Below are positions 48,101 to 54,100 of a stretch of 57,505 nt of DNA, piece by piece; position 1 is the first letter of the stretch, and the number at the start of each line of letters is the position of its first letter. This DNA comes from Acanthaster planci (lineage: Eukaryota > Echinodermata > Asteroidea > Valvatida > Acanthasteridae). The position numbers and the translations under genes are program-made. The stretch is from contig NW_019091362.1 in the NCBI RefSeq assembly GCF_001949145.1, positions 9,726,870-9,784,374 on the forward strand. Direction: 5' to 3'. The notes beneath the pieces were generated by a model. The model was not told the DNA's origin. It saw only the letters and a program-made list of their open reading frames with translations, and did not search any database.

Positions 48101-51100
48101 CTTCATTTTGTGAAGAATCAACAGCTAGGCAAGTGATTGTTGTGTCACCGGCAGGAAATCGTCCACCTGACTCGATTGTCTTGCCGCTCTTGTCCACACA
48201 GGTGACATTTGGAACCAGACCGTCTACATTATCCTCGGCCGATGGGGAAGGGGACCAGTCTACAGCTGCATCGGCCTTTCCTGGCTCCACGTTCTGTGTG
48301 CTGCTGTTTGGGCACGTAACCACTGGGTCCTCATTATCTGAAAGTGACAAAATAAATTCAATGGGCCTGTGCTTCTTCAATATGAATGGCTAGTAGATCA
48401 TTAACCACTTATCGATGATATGGGCCCCAAGAGGAACCAAGAGAGGGCAGAATTTTCCTAGCAAAAGAGGATCCTTGGTTGGGAACTGCACTTTGCTGGT
48501 TCACAAATGACTATAAAATACATCCGTTACGCTTGCTTTGCTATCGTCCCGACCAACATGGCTCGTTTCAACTGATGAGGGGGTGCTTCTGCCCAAAGCA
48601 GACAACTCCCAAAGGAACTTGCCCTAGATGAGGTATACTTTGCGCCAAATGCTGACTTTTTAAAAGGACAAGATGCTAAAGTTAAAGTCCTTTACCAAGT
48701 AGGACTCTACGAAATGCTGCCCTCCATTGGTAGCCGTTTGTTCAGGATCTCTGCCACATTTCTTACCACATGGTAACTTTTTTGAAACACAGACAGACAG
48801 TGTTAAACGGATTGATATTTTACTACAAAGCCTGGCAGTGGCCTACGGCCACTTGAGGGCTCCACACAGGCTCAACTTCCATGGACCAGTCTAAGCCTGT
48901 GCTTCAGTATGGGGAGGAGGGTTGACATCATCCAGTCAGTCCATGTAGAATTCACCACACTGTTGTTGAATGCCCTCGTTGTTACAACCCAGGGAATCCC
49001 TGCGTGTTTACATGTCATCTGACATGAAGCCGTTACCATGCCGAGCAATTTATTTGTTTCAGAAAGTATGTGACTTATAGCTAGCTGGCACACTGCAACC
49101 GATGACCATGCCAAACTGTAAACAATGAGGATGGCTATGATGATAAACCTCACTATTTGAATATTTCCAAATAGGTCGTTTGGGAGACATTTTGTGGTAA
49201 ATTTTTCAACAATAGGGAGACATCGGTCATTAGGGAGACATTTGAATGTCTCCCTCATGCTCCAACTACCAAAAGGAGGAAAATTTTTATGGTCCACATT
49301 TTGAGAGATGATAGATTAGGGTCATAAAGGAAAACATGCAAAGTTTGGTTAAGATCGGATTAGGGAATACTGAATTATGGGACGGTAAATGTCTCCCAAG
49401 TGACCCATTTGCGGTAATTATAATGTCTGTAAGCGTGATTGCCAAAAGCTGGTCAACCAATGGACATGGGAATATGGCTGTTACTGCAGAAGTTAATGCA
49501 CAAGCCAAACATATCAAATGGTGCAGAGTGACTGAAGTGACGCGCTACACTCTACGGGCACGGATCGGCATGCTACCTTTCACTGTGATTGCAAAATCAC
49601 ATCTTCCCTTGTTACCACTGTCGTCAGTCGCTTCGCAAGTCACCACCGTGACACCGACGGGAAACTCATCACCCGAACTGACAGGATCGCCCGAATCATT
49701 CTCGCAGGTGACAGTGAGAAAACCGTCCACGGTGTCGCTGGCCAAGGGCAGGGTGGGCCAGACTACCACACCAGCAGATGATCCCGGGTCCAAATCCTGC
49801 GAGACGTTTCGAGGGCAGGTCATTACCGGGCCTTCGTTGTCTGCACAGGAAGAAATTCCAGGTTATTGATGCTATCAAAAGAGACAGCTGAATGATACTT
49901 TCATCCCAAGCTTAAATCACTGCTGAAAATGTTGTGCCCGTATAAACTTAAGCCACTGAGAAATGCTGAAACTGGGACAATTCCATGCTTCATTTACTCT
50001 AAGAGTATCAGTTATTAGAATAACCAAAGGTAACTCTGTCGAAAATAGTACAGCTGGTATTTGAATTTGCCCATTGTTGGGACAGTAAGCTTGGCATGAC
50101 ACACTGTCAGTGCATATGCATTAATTTACGAAGAGTGTTCACTGCAAACAGATGTTCATTCAGGGAACAAGTGGATAGCCCTACTGAAGGCTCCGAGCTT
50201 ACTTGCAGCCAACCATCCACCGATATGTCTGGCTTCCTGTCATTTTGTTGAAGCTGATAAAAATGAAACAATCTGTGCTGGAACAACCGTACCTATCACA
50301 GTGATGGTGAAGCGACAGCTGGCCTCATTCCCACTGCTATCTGAGGCTTTGCACGTCACCACGGTAACACCGACAGCAAACGGGTCTCCTGAACTGACAA
50401 GTTTGCCCAAGCTGTCGAAGCACGAAACAGCAACTGGACCATCTACGGTATCATTAGCGAAGGGCACAGAGGGCCAATGTATGATACCGATGGCCAATCC
50501 TGGTGAGACATTCTCGGTGATGTTACTGATCAAGCATGTGAAAACTGGAGATTCATTATCTAGGAGGAAAGCAGACGAATACAGACATGCTTCGTACATG
50601 TCTTTCAAGAGAGTCAATCTTTGTGATTGACAACTGTAAATTCAATTATTCAAACCCACATCTTGCCATGTCTCCACAGTTTTTTCTTTATCAAATACGC
50701 TGTCGTAAAAAATGCTGCATCTTTGAAAACACTCTCTATAAGGCTAATGCCCATTAAAAATGGGGGTAATTTTCAAGAGAAAGAGTAATTTGGCAAAGCA
50801 ATGTTCCTGATGGTCACGCACAATGCTCGATCAAAATCCACTTGACCATTCATAGATGCAAACATCAGGGGCAGATTCAGGGGGCATTGGGGGTGCACCC
50901 CCCCTTCCTTTTTTCACCAAAAAATAAATAAAAAAGAGAAGATACAGATGCAGGGGAGGGGAAGAAAGAATGGAGTGGACCCCTGCTCCATAAATGTGGC
51001 AACGGCGTAAAAACAACAGTTCTGCTTCCGGTCACCCAACCTCCCTAATTTTACAGCAGCAACACTCAATATTTTAGTTCAACGCCCCCCCCGAAAATCC

Positions 51101-54100
51101 TGGATCCACACCCCCTTACGAAAATCCTGGATCTGCCCCCTAAATATTTACCAGAAATAGAGAACTATACTTTTGAAACCCACTGTCAGATCATTCGTGG
51201 AGAAAAACCTAAGTTTGTGAAATACTAAACTGAAGACTGTACACCATAATTAAGAAACGTTTGACAAAAAAGTGCGCTGACAACTTAGTGTCAAGCTGTT
51301 GTGCTGTGATTGATAAGAGATTCAAATATTTTGTAAACATGACAACGGTTTGGGTTCAGACCTCTTCTGTGTACTTGCCAACGACTGTGATGACAAAACT
51401 GCAGTTTCCTTCATTCCGTGCTGAATCGACAGCAAGGCAGGTGATCTTCGTTTTCCCAACGGGAAACCTTCCGCCCGACTCAACCAGTTTGCCATCTTCG
51501 GCCTTGCAAGTTAAATTAGGTACCAGACCATCCACAACATCTTCGGCTGATGGAGACGGGGACCAGTCTACTGCTGCACTAGCTCGTCCTGGTTCTACAT
51601 TCTGCCTGCTGTCCTTTGGGCATGTGACAACAGGCCCTTCAACATCTGAAAAATACAAAGTTCACTCAAGACACCTGTTACAGGAAGTTTGCAATTTTTG
51701 CTTTTTTTTTCCTCTGAAAGCATTCAAACAAAACATGTGATGAAACTTGGTGTGGATGCTGAAAACCAAGTTGCATTAAGCAGTCAAAAAACAAGCATTT
51801 TTTTACATGTTTCTATTTTTCACATGTTTCTTGTCGGTGAATTCCTATTTCCTATGAAATGTTACATGAATAAGAACTGCACAAGATGATGAGGAACTCC
51901 ACTTAAACAAAGTGACCGAAACGCATCATTTTGTGAAAGACTGCCAAAATGCACCCCAGCTGTCAACGGGCAGCATGCATGACCCTAATGGCATAAGGAC
52001 AACGGCGATGGTAGTAGCGACAGTGATTTGGTTATATGGCTAAGTTCATGGTTATGAATATATTTCATGACAGGCAAACTCCGTGTGAAAAAAATGGGCA
52101 TCTGTTCAGCGATATAAGATACAGATGACAAGATGCTGCAAAACCAGTCATAAAAAATGAATGCCATGAAGCAATTTCACCAACGGGAGCTGTGTCTCTA
52201 CCTTTCAAATTTATCGTAAAGCTGCAATTGGCCTCGTTACCGCTCCCATCGATAGCTTTGCATGTCACTATCGTAGCCCCTACTGAAAACGTGTCTCCAG
52301 ATTTCACGACTATGCCCGAATCATCTGTGCACGTGACGGCCAGGGACCCATCTACCGTGTCATTGGCTGAGGGCTGGGTGGGCCAGTGGACGGTACCAAC
52401 ATCTGAACCCGCATCTAAATCTTGAAAAATGTTTTCTGGGCAGGCTATGAATGGGTCTTCATTGTCTGCAAAAAAAAAAAAAGCAGTTACTCACATGTTA
52501 ATGCTTGAAAATAGTATTGTTCAAACATTACCGTGTATTATCTTTGACAGATCAAATAGATTTCTTCAATGAAATCAATCATATCAATTCAATATCATGA
52601 CCGTCTAAAACAGCTACCGTTAGCATCATCTGCTGGGCTTCACTTCTATATCTTAACGTCATCAGGGCCACTCCATGAATTTGGGGTCCAATTTTTTTGT
52701 GCATCTCAGTCACATCTGACATATGATTTTGGAAGCTCAGAATACATTCTTTAATTTCCAAAAGTGATTACGAAATGCACTTGCCAAATAAACAATAACA
52801 GTTTGAAATCAAGTTTAATTAATGATGTTTCCATGCCAAAGTACATAGGATGGTTAAAACAGGGACACAAAAATGTCACACCTGTGGACCCTTATTTATA
52901 AAATGACCCGTCCGTGAGTGATGTATTCAATCAATGGAAATCAAACTTTCAAACATCTCATCAAAGTTAATCGATATATTCATATCGATCAAATCTGTGA
53001 CTCTAATTCAAGCAAGAAAAGAAACAAGAAATTCTTGAATCAAACAAATCAAAGCAATCAAATTTAATAACCAACTGATATCATTCCACTCTTATCAGCA
53101 AATAAAAATGTTCAAACATTCAAATCAACCAAATCAGTTATCTTTACCAATCACAGTGATCAAAAAACTACAGGTGCCTTCGTTATGACTGGTATCTGAA
53201 GCCGTGCACGTCACCATTGTCACATCAACTGGAAATTCATCGCCTGAACTGACAAGTCCGCCAGACCCATCGCTACACGTGACAGCAAGCAGCCCATCCA
53301 CAGTGTCATTGGCTTGGGGCATGATGGGCCAGTCTACAGTAGCAACCGCTTTCCCTGCATCTACATTGCGGACGATGTCATCTGGACAAGTCATTATCGG
53401 AGCCTCATTATCTGTGAAAGACGCAAGTCTTTTATTTATTCAGACACAAGCATTGGTATTTAGGCATTTTCACTGACAAAAGGAAGCAAACTGACAATTT
53501 ATGAACTAGATACTTTGACTTAACTGAAGTAAAAATAATTACACAAACAAAATTTCCAAAAACATGAAAGAGTCAAGTCATAAGGCAAACGCAGTATTTG
53601 GCTGCATTGGGAATATGATACAACTTTTTATAATTGTAAAGATATTACCTTATAAAATGAGTTTTTATCACCCAAGCTTTTTTTTTTAAGTATTGGTAAA
53701 TAGAACAACGCACTGACTCAGAGAGGGGAGAACATGTTTTCAATAATGAAAACAATACTCGGGTACAGGGCAGACCCGTCACGAAAGGGGAACCTGAATT
53801 GGTCACCTTCCACCCCCCGGGGGAGCAGCTACCTGTCCCCCACACCATCAGCAATAGGCATCAAAATTATCCATTGTTCTCATGGTGTACCCTTCTAGCC
53901 GATACTGTGGCCCCCTAACTACCTAAGCTGGTGATGGCTGGCTAGCGCCCGGGCTGACATGGCATGGGGGCGAGGAGATTGAGGAGGTCAGTGGTACAAG
54001 TGGGAAGAGGTGTGAGTCCTGGATAGGGAGTTTCGTTCTTAAAATCAAGCAACTGAGGACATTGAGGGAAGGGGACGGATTGGACAGACAGAGAACGGAG

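Noticed and set aside
48399-48415. TTAACCACTT as a sixth copy of the TTAA family
   Set aside because: Similarity stops after ten bases. No GCCGGG follows and no matching right end was found.
46337-52425. Long + strand ORFs over the HYR exons (for example 49336-49869 and 51261-51740)
   Set aside because: They are antisense shadows. The domain motifs, splice sites and phases are all on the - strand.
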